DNA of 64,000 bases from Xenophilus aerolatus (GCA_029968055.1 JASCNX010000001.1:992001-1056000), one strand, 5' to 3'; shown: positions 32,738-44,226, counted from the first letter of the stretch. Numbers and translations: made by a program. Notes: generated by a model not told the origin, from the sequence alone.

Positions 32738-33430
32738 TCAGGCGGTGGGCTGCGCCATGACGACCTCGACGGTCTGGACCTGCACCGTGATGGAAGCAGA
32801 CATCACCGGCACGCGTGCCAGCGCCTCGGCCACAGGCGAGAAGGAGCGCCGATGGTGCACGCAAGCGCCGTGGACCTGCAGGGCAGCCAGGTGCTCGGGC
32901 GTGCCGTAGCCCTTGTGGCCGGCGAAGCCGTAGGCCGGGAATTCGGCATGCAACTGTTCGCACAGGCGGTCGCGATGCACCTTCGCCAGAATCGACGCGG
33001 CAGAGATCGCCTTGACGAGCGCGTCTCCCTTGACCACCGCCTCGGCCAGCACGTCGAGCGTCGGCAGCCGGTTGCCATCCACCAGCACCTTGGCCGGCCG
33101 GAGCCGCAGGCCATCCACCGCACGGCGCATGGCCAGCATCGTCGCGCCCAGGATGTTGTGCGTGTCGATCTCTTCGACGCTGGCCTGCGCGATCGAGCAG
33201 CACAGCGCCTTGGCGAGGATCTGGTCGTGGAGCTTTTCGCGTTGCAGGGCCGTGAGCGTCTTGGAGTCGGCCAGGCCGCGAATCGGCTTCTGATCGTCGA
33301 GGATCACCGCGGCGGCCACGACCGGGCCGGCCAGCGGGCCACGGCCCGCCTCGTCGACGCCCGCCAGAAGTCCGGGCGCATCCCAGACGAGGCGTGCCTG
33401 CTCAGCCTTGAAGAACTTTCTGGATCGCAT
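32738..33430 (-). CDS. rnhB: Ribonuclease HII
   Basis: Removes ribonucleotides and RNA from RNA/DNA hybrids. The 230-residue protein carries the RNase HII signature [19 protein letters not shown] with the first catalytic Asp-Glu pair, then [10 protein letters not shown] and [10 protein letters not shown] with the further acidic and basic residues. The start at ATG 33430 lies inside the last 29 bases of lpxB, so the two reading frames overlap; the lpxA-lpxB-rnhB order is conserved in proteobacteria. Confidence 0.96.
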   Translation of the reverse strand: MRSRKFFKAEQARLVWDAPGLLAGVDEAGRGPLAGPVVAAAVILDDQKPIRGLADSKTLTALQREKLHDQILAKALCCSIAQASVEEIDTHNILGATMLAMRRAVDGLRLRPAKVLVDGNRLPTLDVLAEAVVKGDALVKAISAASILAKVHRDRLCEQLHAEFPAYGFAGHKGYGTPEHLAALQVHGACVHHRRSFSPVAEALARVPVMSASITVQVQTVEVVMAQPTA

Positions 33431-34556
33431 CGGCGCAGAGTGTCGGCGTATCGCGCTGCAGTTGCACGTGCATGGCGGTGAATTTCCGTTCCACCACCTC
33501 AACCCGGGCCGGCTCCTGCAGCCAGGCAAGCGTGGCCTCGGCCAGTGCCTCGGGCGTGGCGGCGTCCTGCAGGAGTTCGGGCACCACGAACTCGCCGCAC
33601 AGGATGTTGGGCAGGCCCACCCATGGCTGCAACTGCTGCCGGTGCATGAGGTGCCAGGACACCCGGTTCATGTTGTAGGCGATCACCATGGGCCGCTTGA
33701 ACAGCGCGGCCTCCAGCGTCGCGGTGCCGCTGGCGATCAGCGTCGCGTCGCAGGCCGCGAGGGCGGCGTGCGACTGACCGTCGACCAGCTTGATGCGCCC
33801 GGCCATGGGGCTGGCGGCCAGCAGTTGCTCCGCCTCCGCGCGCAGGCTGGGAATCACGGGCGCCACGAATTCGATCGCCGGCAGCGCCCGCTGCATGAGC
33901 GCCGCCGCCGAGAAGAACCGCGCAGCCAGGTAGCGCAGTTCGGAGCGCCGGCTGCCCGGCAGCAGCGCCACGACCGGCGCGTCGGAAGACAGGGCCAGCG
34001 CCCGCCGCGCCTCGGCGCGGTCCGGCTGCAGCGGAATGACGTTGGCCAGCGGGTGGCCGACATAGCTCGCAGCCACGCCCTGCTCCGCCAGCAGCGCCGG
34101 TTCGAAGGGGAAGATGCACAGCACATGGTCGGCCGCGGCGCGGATCTTCTCGATGCGGTCCGCGCGCCAGGCCCAGATCGAGGGGCAGACGAAGTGCACG
34201 GTCTTGATGCCGCGCCCACGCAGCCCGGCCTCGAGGTCGAGGTTGAAGTCGGGCGCGTCGACGCCGATGAAGAGTTCGGGCCACTCGCGCAGCAGCCGCG
34301 CCTTGAGCTGGCGACGGATGGCGGCGATCTCGGCATAGTGGCGCAGTACCTCGATGTAGCCGCGCACCGCCAGCTTCTCCTGCGGCCACCAGCTCTCGAA
34401 GCCGCGCGCGAGCATCTGCGGCCCGCCGATGCCGACCGTCTTCACGTCGGCAAAGCGGCGCTGCAGCCCGTCCAGCAGCAGGCCCGCCAGCAGGTCGCCC
34501 GAAGGCTCGCCGGCCACCAGAGCGAACTGCCGCGCCTGCGCGCCCTCGCCGGTCAT
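33402..34556 (-). CDS. lpxB: Lipid-A-disaccharide synthase
   Basis: GT-B glycosyltransferase (GT19) that joins UDP-2,3-diacylglucosamine and lipid X to make the lipid A disaccharide at the inner-membrane surface. The 384-residue protein starts with [20 protein letters not shown] and has the typical [25 protein letters not shown] and [19 protein letters not shown] segments. 74 bases separate it from lpxA upstream and its end overlaps rnhB. Confidence 0.97.
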   Translation of the reverse strand: MTGEGAQARQFALVAGEPSGDLLAGLLLDGLQRRFADVKTVGIGGPQMLARGFESWWPQEKLAVRGYIEVLRHYAEIAAIRRQLKARLLREWPELFIGVDAPDFNLDLEAGLRGRGIKTVHFVCPSIWAWRADRIEKIRAAADHVLCIFPFEPALLAEQGVAASYVGHPLANVIPLQPDRAEARRALALSSDAPVVALLPGSRRSELRYLAARFFSAAALMQRALPAIEFVAPVIPSLRAEAEQLLAASPMAGRIKLVDGQSHAALAACDATLIASGTATLEAALFKRPMVIAYNMNRVSWHLMHRQQLQPWVGLPNILCGEFVVPELLQDAATPEALAEATLAWLQEPARVEVVERKFTAMHVQLQRDTPTLCADAIQKVLQG

Positions 34557-34629
34557 CGCATGCCCCCCGATGCCGCGCGCCTCGAAGTCGACGGCGGGCG
34601 GTGCGAAAAGGCGTCGCCGACGCTTCGCA

Positions 34630-35418
34630 TCAGCGCGCGATGCCGCTGGCGGCAGCGGCGAGGAAGCCGTCCATCAGCGCGACGTCGGCCTCGATGCCGC
34701 CGCCGAGCGCTGCCAGCGCGAGGATGCCGGCCCGTGCTTCGTCGAGCGTCTTGCCTTGGCGGTAGAGCAGCTTGTGCATTTCGCGGATGGCGGACAGGCG
34801 TTCGGCGGAGAACTCGCGCCGACGCAAACCGACCAGGTTGACGCCGCGCACCGCGAGCGGATTGCCATCGACCACCATGAAGGGGGGGACGTCCTTGTTG
34901 ACATGCCCTGCGAAGCCCACCATCGCATGGGCGCCGATGCGCATGCGCTGCAACACCCCCACCAGGCCGCCGATCGTGGCCCAGTCGCCCACCTGCACGT
35001 GGCCGGCCAGGGTGGTGTTGTTGGCCATGGTGGTCTGGTTGCCGACCCGGCAGTCGTGCGCGATGTGCACGTAGGCCATGATCCAGTTGTCGTCGCCGAT
35101 GCGCGTGGCACCGGCGTCCTGCGCCGTTCCGAGGTTGAAGGTGCAGAACTCGCGGACCACGTTGCGGTCGCCGATCACGAGTTCGGTGTCTTCACCGTCG
35201 TACTTCTTGTCCTGCGGGACCGCGCCCAGCGACGCGAACTGGAAGATGCGGTTGTCGCGGCCGAGGGTCGTGCGGCCCTCGATCACGCAATGCGGGCCGA
35301 TGCGCGTGCCGGCGCCGATGCGCACCTTGGGCCCGATGACCGCGTAGGGCCCCACCGTCACCGACGCATCGAGCTCGGCCTTCGGGTCGACGAGCGCCGT
35401 CGGATGGATCTGCGTCAT
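34630..35418 (-). CDS. lpxA: UDP-N-acetylglucosamine acyltransferase
   Basis: First step of lipid A synthesis: transfers a 3-hydroxyacyl chain from ACP to the 3-OH of UDP-GlcNAc. The 262-residue protein is a left-handed beta helix of hexapeptide repeats, starting [20 protein letters not shown]. The catalytic histidine is expected in [14 protein letters not shown]. The C-terminal helical domain begins with [13 protein letters not shown]. Located 12 bases after fabZ. Confidence 0.97.
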   Translation of the reverse strand: MTQIHPTALVDPKAELDASVTVGPYAVIGPKVRIGAGTRIGPHCVIEGRTTLGRDNRIFQFASLGAVPQDKKYDGEDTELVIGDRNVVREFCTFNLGTAQDAGATRIGDDNWIMAYVHIAHDCRVGNQTTMANNTTLAGHVQVGDWATIGGLVGVLQRMRIGAHAMVGFAGHVNKDVPPFMVVDGNPLAVRGVNLVGLRRREFSAERLSAIREMHKLLYRQGKTLDEARAGILALAALGGGIEADVALMDGFLAAAASGIAR

Positions 35419-35430
35419 GCAGCCGCCGGC

Positions 35431-35883
35431 TCAGGCGTCGATCCGGCGCATGGCGCACATCAGCTGCGCCTCGCATGCCACTTCGGTTCCCACCAGGGCA
35501 CGGCCCTTGAACTTGGAGATGCCTGCCTTCATGCGGTCGATCTCGACCTCCAGCGTGAGCTGGTCGCCCGGCTCGACCGGCCGCTTGAAGCGTGCGCCGT
35601 CGATGGCGGCGAAGTAATAGACCATGTTGTCGTCCGGCACGATGTCCAGCGACTTGAAGGACAGCAGCGCCGCCGCCTGCGCCATGGCCTCGAGCATCAG
35701 CACGCCGGGCATCACCGGGCGATGCGGGAAATGCCCGTTGAAGAAGGGCTCGTTCATCGTCACGTTCTTCAGCGCCGTGATGCGCTTGCCCTTCTCCATG
35801 TCCAGCACGCGGTCCACCAGCAGGAAGGGGTAGCGGTGCGGCAGGAGCTTGAGGATCTGGTGGATGTCGAGCATCGTCGTCAT
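35431..35883 (-). CDS. fabZ: 3-hydroxyacyl-ACP dehydratase FabZ
   Basis: Hot-dog fold dehydratase that removes water from 3-hydroxyacyl-ACP in fatty acid synthesis and so competes with LpxA and LpxD for the same acyl-ACP. The 150-residue protein has [14 protein letters not shown] and the catalytic [21 protein letters not shown] with the conserved His and Glu. ATG 35883 overlaps the lpxD stop (ATGA); a second ATG nine bases later (35874) is also possible. Confidence 0.97.
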   Translation of the reverse strand: MTTMLDIHQILKLLPHRYPFLLVDRVLDMEKGKRITALKNVTMNEPFFNGHFPHRPVMPGVLMLEAMAQAAALLSFKSLDIVPDDNMVYYFAAIDGARFKRPVEPGDQLTLEVEIDRMKAGISKFKGRALVGTEVACEAQLMCAMRRIDA

Positions 35884-36869
35884 GGTGTCTTGTTGTCCGG
35901 CCCCATCGACTTTTCGAGGGCCTTGAGTCGTTCCCGCAGCGTGTGCAGCTGCTTCAGCGTGGCAGCGTTCTTCTCCCACGCCGCATTGTCGTCGATGGGA
36001 AACATGCCGGTGTATTGCCCCGGCTTCAGGATGGAGCGTGTGACCACCGTCGCGGCGGAGATGTGCACGCCGTCGGCCAGCCTGAGGTGCCCGAGCACGA
36101 TCGCGCCGCCGCCGATGGTGCAGTGCGCACCGATGTCGGCGCTGCCCGCCACGCCGACGCAGCCGGCCATGGCGGTGTGGCGGCCGACACGCACGTTGTG
36201 GCCGATCTGGATCAGGTTGTCGAGCTTGACGCCGTCCTCGATGACGGTGTCTTCCAGCGCGCCGCGGTCGATGCAGGTGTTGGCGCCGATCTCGACGTCG
36301 TCGCCGATGCGCACGGCGCCGAGTTGCTCGATCTTGACCCAGGCGCCCTGATGCGGCGCAAGGCCGAAGCCGTCGGCGCCGATCACCACGCCGGGATGCA
36401 GCAGGCAGCGCGCGCCGACCACGCAATCCTCGCTGAGGGTGACGCGCGACTTCAGCACCGTGCCGGGCCCGATGCGCGCGCCCCGCTCGATCACGCACAG
36501 CGCGCCGATGCGCGCGGTGGCGTCGACTTGGGCGTCGGGGTCGATCACCGCCGAGGGATGGATGCGCAGCCCATCGTCCCGGGCATGCCGCAACTTCCAC
36601 AACTGGGTGAGCCGGGCGAAGTACAGGTAGGGGTCGTCGACGACGATGAAGTCGCCGCGCTCGGCCGCGGCGTCGCGCATCGCGGGCGACACAATGACAC
36701 AGGCCGCCCGGGAGGCGGCCAGTTCCTTGCGGTACTTGAGATGGCTGAGGAAGCTCAGCGCGTCGGGCCCGGCGGTGGCCAGGGGCGCGAGGCGTTGCAC
36801 CTCGAATGCCTGGTCGCCCTGCAGCTCGCCCCCGAGCGCGCCGACGATCTCTCCGAGTCGCAGTGCCAC
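35880..36869 (-). CDS. lpxD: UDP-3-O-(3-hydroxyacyl)glucosamine N-acyltransferase
   Basis: Third lipid A step: N-acylates UDP-3-O-acylglucosamine with a 3-hydroxyacyl-ACP. The 329-residue protein has an N-terminal uridine-binding domain ([19 protein letters not shown]), a long hexapeptide left-handed helix, the motif [14 protein letters not shown] with the catalytic histidine, and a C-terminal helix that would bind ACP. Start is GTG 36869, 13 bases after ompH. Overlaps fabZ by four bases. Confidence 0.96.
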   Translation of the reverse strand: MALRLGEIVGALGGELQGDQAFEVQRLAPLATAGPDALSFLSHLKYRKELAASRAACVIVSPAMRDAAAERGDFIVVDDPYLYFARLTQLWKLRHARDDGLRIHPSAVIDPDAQVDATARIGALCVIERGARIGPGTVLKSRVTLSEDCVVGARCLLHPGVVIGADGFGLAPHQGAWVKIEQLGAVRIGDDVEIGANTCIDRGALEDTVIEDGVKLDNLIQIGHNVRVGRHTAMAGCVGVAGSADIGAHCTIGGGAIVLGHLRLADGVHISAATVVTRSILKPGQYTGMFPIDDNAAWEKNAATLKQLHTLRERLKALEKSMGPDNKTP

Positions 36870-36882
36870 GCCAGCCAGGACG

Positions 36883-37410
36883 TCACTTGCCGTTGCCGGC
36901 CGGCGCTGCGTTCAGCGCCTTGAGAACCTTCTCGGTGATGTCGTGCTTGGGGTTGACATACACCGCATCCTGCAGGATCACGTCGTACTTCTCGGCCTCG
37001 GCCACCTGCTTGATGGCGCGCTGGGCGCTCTCGTACACCTTCTGCAGCTCTTCGCTGCGGCGCAGGTTCAGATCTTCCTGGAACTCGCGGCGCTTGCGTT
37101 GGAAGTCACGGTCCTGGTCCACCAGTTGGCGCTGGCGCCCCGTGCGCTGCGTCTCCGACAGGGTCGGGGCTTCGCGTTCGAACTTGTCCGAGGCCGTCTT
37201 CAGCGCCGCCTCCTGGTCCTTGAGGTCTTTCTCGCGCTTGAGGAATTCCTGCTCGAGGCGGGCCTGCGCGGCCTTGGCCGCCGGCGCCTCGCGCATCACG
37301 CGGTCGGGGTTGACGACGCCGAAGCGGAAAGACTCCTGGGCCCACACGGGGTTGATGGCGGCCGCGCCTGCGAGGGCGGCAGCGGCGACCCATTGATACA
37401 ACTGCTTCAT
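36883..37410 (-). CDS. ompH: OmpH/Skp family periplasmic chaperone
   Basis: Holds unfolded outer-membrane proteins on their way from Sec to BamA. The 175-residue protein has a signal peptide ([19 protein letters not shown], cleavage likely after VWA), the family start [20 protein letters not shown] and a long charged coiled coil (about 50-135) forming the Skp tentacles. ATG 37410 shares a base with the bamA stop (TGATG), so translation is coupled to bamA. Confidence 0.95.
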   Translation of the reverse strand: MKQLYQWVAAAALAGAAAINPVWAQESFRFGVVNPDRVMREAPAAKAAQARLEQEFLKREKDLKDQEAALKTASDKFEREAPTLSETQRTGRQRQLVDQDRDFQRKRREFQEDLNLRRSEELQKVYESAQRAIKQVAEAEKYDVILQDAVYVNPKHDITEKVLKALNAAPAGNGK

Positions 37411-39962
37411 CAGAAAGAGGTCCCGATCTGGAACTGGACGCGCTGCACGCGGTCCGCAGGGATGAGGGGGTAGAAGGGGTTGTCCGGATTCAGGACTTCC
37501 TTCTGCTGGCGGATCGGCACCGCGTAGGACAGGCGCAGCGGGCCCAGCGGCGAGATCCAGCTGATGCCGATGCCCGCCGACGCCCGGAACTTGCGCTCGG
37601 CCTTGTAGCGGCGCTCGCACTGGTCCGTCGTTTCGCCCGGCAGGCCGACGAACGGGTTGGCCACGGCACAGCTCTTGTCACCGAACACGTTGCCGGCGTC
37701 CAGGAAGGTGTACAGGCGAAGCGTGCGGTCGTTGCCGGCGCCGGGGAACGGCGTGCTCAGCTCGATGTTGAAAACCGCCTTCTTGGTACCGCCCAGCGCT
37801 GCCTGCGTGATCGAGTCGCGCGGGCCGAGCGAGTTCTGCTCGAAGCCACGCACCGAGCCCAGGCCGCCAGCGTAGAAGTTCTTGAAGATCGGGAAGGCCT
37901 TGTCGCCGTAGGCCTTGGCCGCGCCGAGGTCCGCGTTGAGCGCCAGCGTGTACTGCTTGGACAGCGGGATGAACTGCTGGTACTGGTAGCTCGTCTTCAC
38001 GTACTTGAAGTCGCCACCGACCCCGACCTCGACGTTGGCGCGCTGCAGCCTGCCGCGCGTCGGCACGAGTGCGCTGTCGCGGTCGTCGCGTGCCCAGCCC
38101 ACCGTCAGCGGAATGCCCCACACCGAATCCTGGCTGCAGCTCAGCGCGTAGCTGTTGCTCAAGGCATTGAAGTAGGCGCCGTTGGAGCCGCCGCGGGTGC
38201 AGCCGAAGTAGTTCAGGTAGGCGCCAGGCACCGAGCGCGCGTAGATGTAGCGGTAGTAGTTCGCCGTCGTGGGCTGGTTGAGCAGGTCGTAGAAGTCTGC
38301 CGCATTGAGCAGCGACGACGCACCGGTCTGGAACTTGTAGCGTTCCACCCCAGCGCCGAAGAAGACCGTGTCGATCTCGCTGAACGGCACGCCGAAACGG
38401 ATCGAGCCGCCCTCGCTGGTGAGCGTGTAGTCGCCATCCTGCGAGTAGTAAGGCGTGGTGCGCTGATGGAAGACGCTCAGCGTGCGCGAGATGCCGTCCT
38501 TGGTGAAGTAAGGGTCGGTCGTTGTGAGCGAGATGGTGCGGTTGTACTTGCTGGTGTTGACATTCAGGCCGAGGTAGTTGCCCGAGCCGAACACGTTTTC
38601 CTGCGTGATGCCGAAGTTGAGCGACACCTTCTCCGCACTCGAGAAGCCCGCACCCAGCTGCAGCGTGCCCGTCGGCTTTTCCTCGACCTGCACGGTCAGG
38701 TCGACCTGGTCCGGCGTACCCGGCACTTCCTGCGTCTCGACGTTGACTTCCTTGAAGTAGCCCAGCCGATCGACGCGCTCGCGGGAGAGCTTGATGCGGT
38801 CGCCGTCGTACCACGAGGCCTCGTACTGGCGGAACTCGCGGCGGATCACTTCGTCGCGCGTTTTGTTGTTGCCGGCCACGTTGACCTTGCGCACGTAGAC
38901 GCGGCGCACCGGCTCGGCCTGAAGCACCAGCGTGACGCGGTTGTTCTGGCGGTCGATCTCGGGCCTGGACTGCACCTTGGCGAAGGCATAGCCGAAGCTT
39001 GCGAAGTAATCGCTGAAGGCCTTGGTGGTCTCGGTGACCTCGTCGCCGTTGTAGGGCTCGCCCGGCTTGATGGTGACGAGCGACTTGAACTCGTCCTCGC
39101 GGCCCAGGAAGTTGCCTTCGAGCTTGACGCCGGAGACAACGTACTTGGGCCCTTCCGTGATGTTCACCGTGATCGACAGATCTTGGCGATCGGGGGAGAT
39201 CGCCACCTGCGTGGAGTCGATCCGGAACTCCATGTAGCCGCGCGTGATGTAGTAGGAGCGCAGCGTCTCAAGGTCGGCGTTGAGCTTGGTGCGCGAATAC
39301 TGGTTCGACTTGGTGTACCAGGCCAGCCAGCCACCCGTGTCCTGATCGAACAGGCCCAGCAACGTCGATTCGCTGAAGGCCTGGTTGCCGACGACGCGGA
39401 TGTCCTTGATGCGTGCCGAAGCGCCTTCGGTGACGGTGAAGGTGAGGTTGACGCGGTTGCGCTCGATCGGCGTGACGGTGGTGACAACGTCGACGTTGTA
39501 CAGGCTGCGCGTGATGTACTGACGCTTGAGCTCCTGCTCGGCGCGGTCGGCCAGCGCCTTGTCGTAGGGGCGGCCATCGGCCAGGCCGATCTCGCGCAGC
39601 GCCTTCTGCAGCGCGTCCTTCTCGAACTCCTTGGTGCCGGAGAAGTCGACGCTGGCGATGGTCGGACGCTCTTCGACGATGACCACGAGCACATTGCCGT
39701 TCACGTCGATGCGCACATCCTTGAACAGGCCCAGATCGAACAGCGACCGGATCGCGGCCGAGCCGCGGTCGTCGGTGTACGTGTCGCCCACGCGCAGGGG
39801 CATCGAGGCGAAGATGGTGCCCGGCTCCACCCGTTGAAGGCCTTCGACGCGGATGTCGCGCACCGTGAAAGGCTCGACGGCCCAGGCAGCCGTCGCAGCC
39901 AGCGCGCTGGCCACCACCGCTGCCACGCTACGCAGGCGAAAGCGACTGAAGTGTGTGTTCAT
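37410..39962 (-). CDS. bamA: Outer membrane protein assembly factor BamA
   Basis: Core of the BAM complex that folds and inserts outer-membrane beta barrels. The 850-residue precursor has a signal peptide (to about residue 28, ending AAWA), five POTRA domains (about 30-430), and a C-terminal 16-strand barrel ending in phenylalanine (QFQIGTSF), the usual BAM signal. The VRGF-type motif of lid loop 6 is present as GSVRGFEQNSLGPRD. The ATG at 39962 yields MNTHFSRFRLRSVAAVV. Followed by ompH with a one-base overlap; rseP is 38 bases upstream. Confidence 0.98.
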   Translation of the reverse strand: MNTHFSRFRLRSVAAVVASALAATAAWAVEPFTVRDIRVEGLQRVEPGTIFASMPLRVGDTYTDDRGSAAIRSLFDLGLFKDVRIDVNGNVLVVIVEERPTIASVDFSGTKEFEKDALQKALREIGLADGRPYDKALADRAEQELKRQYITRSLYNVDVVTTVTPIERNRVNLTFTVTEGASARIKDIRVVGNQAFSESTLLGLFDQDTGGWLAWYTKSNQYSRTKLNADLETLRSYYITRGYMEFRIDSTQVAISPDRQDLSITVNITEGPKYVVSGVKLEGNFLGREDEFKSLVTIKPGEPYNGDEVTETTKAFSDYFASFGYAFAKVQSRPEIDRQNNRVTLVLQAEPVRRVYVRKVNVAGNNKTRDEVIRREFRQYEASWYDGDRIKLSRERVDRLGYFKEVNVETQEVPGTPDQVDLTVQVEEKPTGTLQLGAGFSSAEKVSLNFGITQENVFGSGNYLGLNVNTSKYNRTISLTTTDPYFTKDGISRTLSVFHQRTTPYYSQDGDYTLTSEGGSIRFGVPFSEIDTVFFGAGVERYKFQTGASSLLNAADFYDLLNQPTTANYYRYIYARSVPGAYLNYFGCTRGGSNGAYFNALSNSYALSCSQDSVWGIPLTVGWARDDRDSALVPTRGRLQRANVEVGVGGDFKYVKTSYQYQQFIPLSKQYTLALNADLGAAKAYGDKAFPIFKNFYAGGLGSVRGFEQNSLGPRDSITQAALGGTKKAVFNIELSTPFPGAGNDRTLRLYTFLDAGNVFGDKSCAVANPFVGLPGETTDQCERRYKAERKFRASAGIGISWISPLGPLRLSYAVPIRQQKEVLNPDNPFYPLIPADRVQRVQFQIGTSF

Positions 39963-40000
39963 CTGAGAATTGGGCCGGCGCGCATGGGGCCGGCAGATAG

Positions 40001-41371
40001 TTAACCAAAGAGCCGGTTCACGTCGTTGAAGAGTGCAATCGACATCATGACCAGCAGCAGCGCGACGCCCCCGCGTTGCAGCCGATCCATCCAGGCGTCG
40101 GAAACGCCTTTGCCGGTCAGGCCCTCCCAAAGATAATACATCAGGTGACCCCCATCGAGGACCGGCAAAGGCATGAGGTTCAACACCCCGAGGCTCACGC
40201 TGATGAGGGCGAGAAACACCAGGTACTGCGTCAGTCCCAGGCTCGCCGACTTGCCTGCATAGTCGGCGATCGTGAGCGGCCCGCTGATGTTCTTGATCGA
40301 CGCTTCGCCGATCAGCATCTTGCCCATCATGCGCACCGTGAGCGCCGACACTTCCCAGGTGCGGACCACGCCGCGCCACAGGCCATCGACGGCCCCCTGC
40401 CGCACGGTGAGCATCTCGGGCGCGCTGCCCACGTAGGCGGCGATGCGGCCGACGCGCGCAGCGCCCTCCTCTCGCACTTCGGGCGTCACCTCCAGCGTCA
40501 GCGGTTGCCCCTGGCGCTCGATGCGCCAGGGCTGTGTCCGCGCGGCGCTTCCATTGACCGAGGCACGGATGAGTTCGCGCAACTGCTGGCCGTCGACGAC
40601 CTCGACCGTGCCGATCGACCGCACCACATCGCCGCGCTGCAGCCCCGCCCGCTCCGCCGCGCCGCCGGGCATGACCTCGCCGATCTCCGGCCGGGTGAAC
40701 GGCGCCACGATGCCGATCTTGCGGAACATCTGCGGGTCGGCGTCCTTGGCCCCCATGCGGCCGAGCGGCAGCACGAGCTGGTGGGCGCGGGAGCCGTCGG
40801 CCTGGGCGAGCTCGAGCGTCAGGTCACGCCCATCCAGGGCGGCGCGGGTCATGCGCCAGCGCAGGTCTTCGAAGGACTGCACCGGCTCCAGATCCCCATC
40901 GAAGCCGGCCTGCGTCACGAGTTCGCCGCCGCGCAGACCGGCCTCGGCCGCCAGCGAGCCGGCAACGGGCGGACCCAGCACGGCGCGGGGCTCCTGCACG
41001 CCGATCCAGTTCACGGCGCTGTACAGCACGACCGCCAGCAGCAGGTTGGCGATCGGCCCTGCCGCGACGATGGCTGCACGCGCGCGAAGCGGCTGGGTGT
41101 TGAAGGCGCGGTGGCGCTCTTCCGGCGGCACCGGTGCTTCGCGCTCGTCGAGCATCTTCACGTAACCGCCGAGCGGGAACGCACCGATGACGAACTCGGT
41201 GTCCTGCCCCGGATGCTGGCGCCGCGGCTTCCAGCGCAGCAGCGTCTTGCCGAACCCAATCGAGAAGCGCAGCACCCGCACATTGCAGGCCACTGCCACG
41301 CGGTAGTGACCGTACTCGTGGACGGCGATGAGCACGCCCAGGGCGACGAGGAAGGCAACGACGGTGAGCAT
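40001..41371 (-). CDS. rseP: Site-2 protease RseP
   Basis: Intramembrane zinc protease that cleaves RseA and signal-peptide remnants, activating the envelope stress sigma factor. The 456-residue protein has the zinc motif HEYGH in the first membrane helix (LGVLIAVHEYGHYRVAVAC), two periplasmic PDZ domains (about 115-310, second containing VMPGGAAERAGLQRGDVV) and the C-terminal LDG motif in NLMPLPVLDGGHLMYYLWEG. Directly upstream of bamA, as in E. coli. Confidence 0.97.
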   Translation of the reverse strand: MLTVVAFLVALGVLIAVHEYGHYRVAVACNVRVLRFSIGFGKTLLRWKPRRQHPGQDTEFVIGAFPLGGYVKMLDEREAPVPPEERHRAFNTQPLRARAAIVAAGPIANLLLAVVLYSAVNWIGVQEPRAVLGPPVAGSLAAEAGLRGGELVTQAGFDGDLEPVQSFEDLRWRMTRAALDGRDLTLELAQADGSRAHQLVLPLGRMGAKDADPQMFRKIGIVAPFTRPEIGEVMPGGAAERAGLQRGDVVRSIGTVEVVDGQQLRELIRASVNGSAARTQPWRIERQGQPLTLEVTPEVREEGAARVGRIAAYVGSAPEMLTVRQGAVDGLWRGVVRTWEVSALTVRMMGKMLIGEASIKNISGPLTIADYAGKSASLGLTQYLVFLALISVSLGVLNLMPLPVLDGGHLMYYLWEGLTGKGVSDAWMDRLQRGGVALLLVMMSIALFNDVNRLFG

Positions 41372-41392
41372 GAAAGGCTCCTGTGAGCGGCT

Positions 41393-42589
41393 TCAGGCCG
41401 CCAGTCTGATCGCTGCGGCATTGGCGGCCGCGCGCGCGCTGGCGTCGAGCGCCAGCAGGTCCGCCAGCGATCCGGGATTGGACGGCGCCACCGCCTCCAA
41501 AGTTTCCAGGTTCACGGCATGGATTCGATCGAAGCGCAGGCGCCGGTCGAGGAAGGCAGCGACCGCGACCTCGTTGGCCGCGTTGAGGACGGCCGTGGTT
41601 CCGGGCGGCGCGCGCAAGGTCTGCCATGCCAGGTCGAGGCCGGGAAAACGGCCCGCGTCCGGGACCTCGAAGGTCAGCGCGCCCAGCGTGCGGAAGTCCA
41701 GCCGGGCGGTGCCACTCTCGACCCGCGCAGGCCAGGCGAGGCCACAGGCGATCGGCACGCGCATGTCGGGCGTGCCCAGCTGCGCGAGCATCGAGCCGTC
41801 GACGAACTGCACCATCGAGTGAATCACGCTTTGCGGGTGGATCACCACCTCGATCTGGTCGGGCGACACGCCGAAGAGGTGGCGGGCCTCGATCACCTCG
41901 AGCGCCTTGTTCATCATGGTCGCCGAGTCCACCGAGATCTTGCGACCCATGACCCAGTTGGGGTGGGCGCAGGCCTGCTCGGGCGTGACTGCGGCAAGCG
42001 TGTGGGCCTCGCGTTGGCGGAAGGGGCCACCCGAAGCCGTCAGGACGATCTTGTCGATCCGGTCCGGCCAGACCGCCGGGTCTTCCGGCAGGCACTGGAA
42101 GATCGCCGAATGCTCGCTGTCGATGGGCAGCAAGGTGGCGCCACCGCGTCGCACCGCGTCCATGAACAGCTCGCCGCCCACCACCAGCGCCTCCTTGTTG
42201 GCCAGCAGCAGACGCTTGCCGGCGCGTGCCGCGGCCAGGCAGGGTGCGAGGCCCGCGGCACCGACGATGGCGGCCATCACGGTATCGACGTCGTCGTCGG
42301 ACGCTATCGTTTCGATCGCGTCGTGTGCGGTCAGCACACGCGTTTCCAGCCCGTTCTGCTTCAGTTTCTCGGCCAGCAATGCGGCGTGCGGGGCGCTCGC
42401 CATGGCCGCGAACCGCGGCCGGAAACGGGCGCACTGCGCCAGCAGCTCGTCCACCTTGGTGGCGGCCGACAGCGCGAAGACCTCGAAACGCTCCGGGTGC
42501 CGCGCGATCACGTCCAGCGTACTGACACCGACCGAGCCGGTCGAGCCCAGCACGGTGACGCGTTGGCGGGGAACGGAAAGGTTCTTCAC
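41393..42589 (-). CDS. dxr: 1-deoxy-D-xylulose-5-phosphate reductoisomerase
   Basis: Commits carbon to the non-mevalonate isoprenoid pathway, making MEP with NADPH; target of fosmidomycin. The 398-residue protein has the NADPH motif [16 protein letters not shown], the NKEALV segment, and the substrate/metal motifs [11 protein letters not shown] and the [20 protein letters not shown]. The start is GTG 42589, overlapping the cdsA stop in GTGA. No ATG is available in frame before the first motif. Confidence 0.97.
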   Translation of the reverse strand: MKNLSVPRQRVTVLGSTGSVGVSTLDVIARHPERFEVFALSAATKVDELLAQCARFRPRFAAMASAPHAALLAEKLKQNGLETRVLTAHDAIETIASDDDVDTVMAAIVGAAGLAPCLAAARAGKRLLLANKEALVVGGELFMDAVRRGGATLLPIDSEHSAIFQCLPEDPAVWPDRIDKIVLTASGGPFRQREAHTLAAVTPEQACAHPNWVMGRKISVDSATMMNKALEVIEARHLFGVSPDQIEVVIHPQSVIHSMVQFVDGSMLAQLGTPDMRVPIACGLAWPARVESGTARLDFRTLGALTFEVPDAGRFPGLDLAWQTLRAPPGTTAVLNAANEVAVAAFLDRRLRFDRIHAVNLETLEAVAPSNPGSLADLLALDASARAAANAAAIRLAA

Positions 42590-43434
42590 AGGGAGGCGAG
42601 CATCATCGCCAACGGCAGCGTCGGCAACAGGGCATCCACCCGGTCGAGCACGCCACCGTGGCCCGGCAGGAGCTGGCTGCTGTCCTTGGCGCCGGCGCTG
42701 CGCTTGATGAGCGACTCGACCAGGTCGCCCACGACGCTCATCGCGGACAGGAACAGCGCGCCGATCACCAACAGCCACCAGCCACGCCCCGCCAGGTGCG
42801 AGTAGAGGCTGGGAACGAGCGCCCCCGCCGCGCGGTCGGCCCAGACCCAGGCAAAGGCGAGGACCAGCACCCCGAGCATCCCGCCCCAGACGCCTTCCCA
42901 GCTCTTGCCGGGACTGATGGCCGGCGCCAGCTTGTTGCGCGTGAACTTCAGACCGAAAGCACGCCCGGCGAAATACGCGAACACGTCGGCCACCCACACC
43001 AGGACCAGGATCGACAGCAGGAAATTGACCCCGATCATGCGGGCCTGCACGACGGCCAGCCACGCCACCCAGAGCGCCAGCAGCCCGCCGACGAGCCGCA
43101 GCGGCTTGGGAATCCGCGGCCAGCCCGGCACGGCCACCTTGAGCAGGGCGCCGCCGACCAGCACCCACGCGGCACCGGCGACGAGCCACAGCCCGGTGAG
43201 CCGCAGTTGAAGCAACCCCAGCGCCCAGGACAACCCGCACAGCGCGAGCGCCTCGAAGCCGATGAACAGCGCCATGCGCGGGCCGTATCCGTTGAGCCGG
43301 CCCCACTCCCAGCCTGCCGCCGCGATCATCGCCAGCATGATGCAGGCGAAGGGGACGTGGGAGCCGGGGTAGAACAGTGCAGGCAGCAGGATTGCCAGCA
43401 GGACGAGCGCGGTGATGATGCGTTGCTTGAGCAT
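42586..43434 (-). CDS. cdsA: Phosphatidate cytidylyltransferase
   Basis: Makes CDP-diacylglycerol for phospholipid synthesis in the inner membrane. The 282-residue protein has about eight membrane helices and the CDS signature near the C-terminus, [38 protein letters not shown] in sense (key residues S, D, E, K, R, D, D). The ATG at 43434 ([15 protein letters not shown]) is eight bases after uppS. Confidence 0.95.
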   Translation of the reverse strand: MLKQRIITALVLLAILLPALFYPGSHVPFACIMLAMIAAAGWEWGRLNGYGPRMALFIGFEALALCGLSWALGLLQLRLTGLWLVAGAAWVLVGGALLKVAVPGWPRIPKPLRLVGGLLALWVAWLAVVQARMIGVNFLLSILVLVWVADVFAYFAGRAFGLKFTRNKLAPAISPGKSWEGVWGGMLGVLVLAFAWVWADRAAGALVPSLYSHLAGRGWWLLVIGALFLSAMSVVGDLVESLIKRSAGAKDSSQLLPGHGGVLDRVDALLPTLPLAMMLASL

Positions 43435-43442
43435 GCGCGCCG

Positions 43443-44186
43443 TCAGGCTGTCTGTTGTCGGGGAGCCGCCGGAGCGGCTTCGTTGCCGAGCTGGGCCGAG
43501 GTCTGGCCGAAACGCCGCTCGCGCCGGCCGAAGGCGGCGATCGCCTCGTCCAATGCGGCCTCGTCGAAATCGGGCCACAGGCGGTCACTGAAGAACAGTT
43601 CCGAATAGGCGCTCTGCCACAGCAGGAAATTGGACATCCGCTGCTCGCCGCCGGTGCGGATGAACAGGTCCGGGTCGGGCACGTGGGCCAGCGCCATGGC
43701 GCGGTCGAGGTTGAGCTCGGTCGGCGGCAGGCCCTGTGCGGCCAGCTTGGCGGCCGCCTGCGCGACGTCCCAACGCCCGCCGTAGTTGAAGCAGACGTTG
43801 AGCACCAGCCGGGTGTTGTGCGCCGTGGCGGCCTCCGCCTGGGCGAGGCCGCTGCGGATGCGCTCCGACAGCCCCTGGCGTTCGCCAACGAAATGCAGAC
43901 GCACGCCATCGGCCTGCAGGCGCGGCACCTCACGGCCCAGCGCCAGGACCAGCAGTTCCATCAGGCCCGACACCTCGTCCTGGGGCCGGTTCCAATTCTC
44001 GGACGAGAAGGCGAACACGGTCAGCACCGCCACCCCCCGGTCGGCACAGGCCTTGACGCAACGGCGCAGCGACTCGACGCCCTGCTTGTGGCCAGCCACT
44101 CGCGGCAGGAAGCGGCGGGTGGCCCAGCGGCCATTGCCATCCATCACGATGGCGATGTGATGCGGAACGGTGCGCGGGGCACTCAT
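43443..44186 (-). CDS. uppS: Isoprenyl transferase (undecaprenyl diphosphate synthase)
   Basis: Cis-prenyltransferase that makes the C55 lipid carrier for peptidoglycan and O-antigen. The 247-residue protein has [16 protein letters not shown] with the catalytic Asp, [28 protein letters not shown] and [15 protein letters not shown], all family hallmarks. ATG 44186 gives [17 protein letters not shown]; an upstream in-frame stretch is translated repeat DNA. Works with the dxr product's pathway, encoded two genes on. Confidence 0.96.
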   Translation of the reverse strand: MSAPRTVPHHIAIVMDGNGRWATRRFLPRVAGHKQGVESLRRCVKACADRGVAVLTVFAFSSENWNRPQDEVSGLMELLVLALGREVPRLQADGVRLHFVGERQGLSERIRSGLAQAEAATAHNTRLVLNVCFNYGGRWDVAQAAAKLAAQGLPPTELNLDRAMALAHVPDPDLFIRTGGEQRMSNFLLWQSAYSELFFSDRLWPDFDEAALDEAIAAFGRRERRFGQTSAQLGNEAAPAAPRQQTA

Positions 44187-44226
44187 CGAACGTCGTTGCA
44201 AGCGATGGGCACCGCCGAGAAGCGCT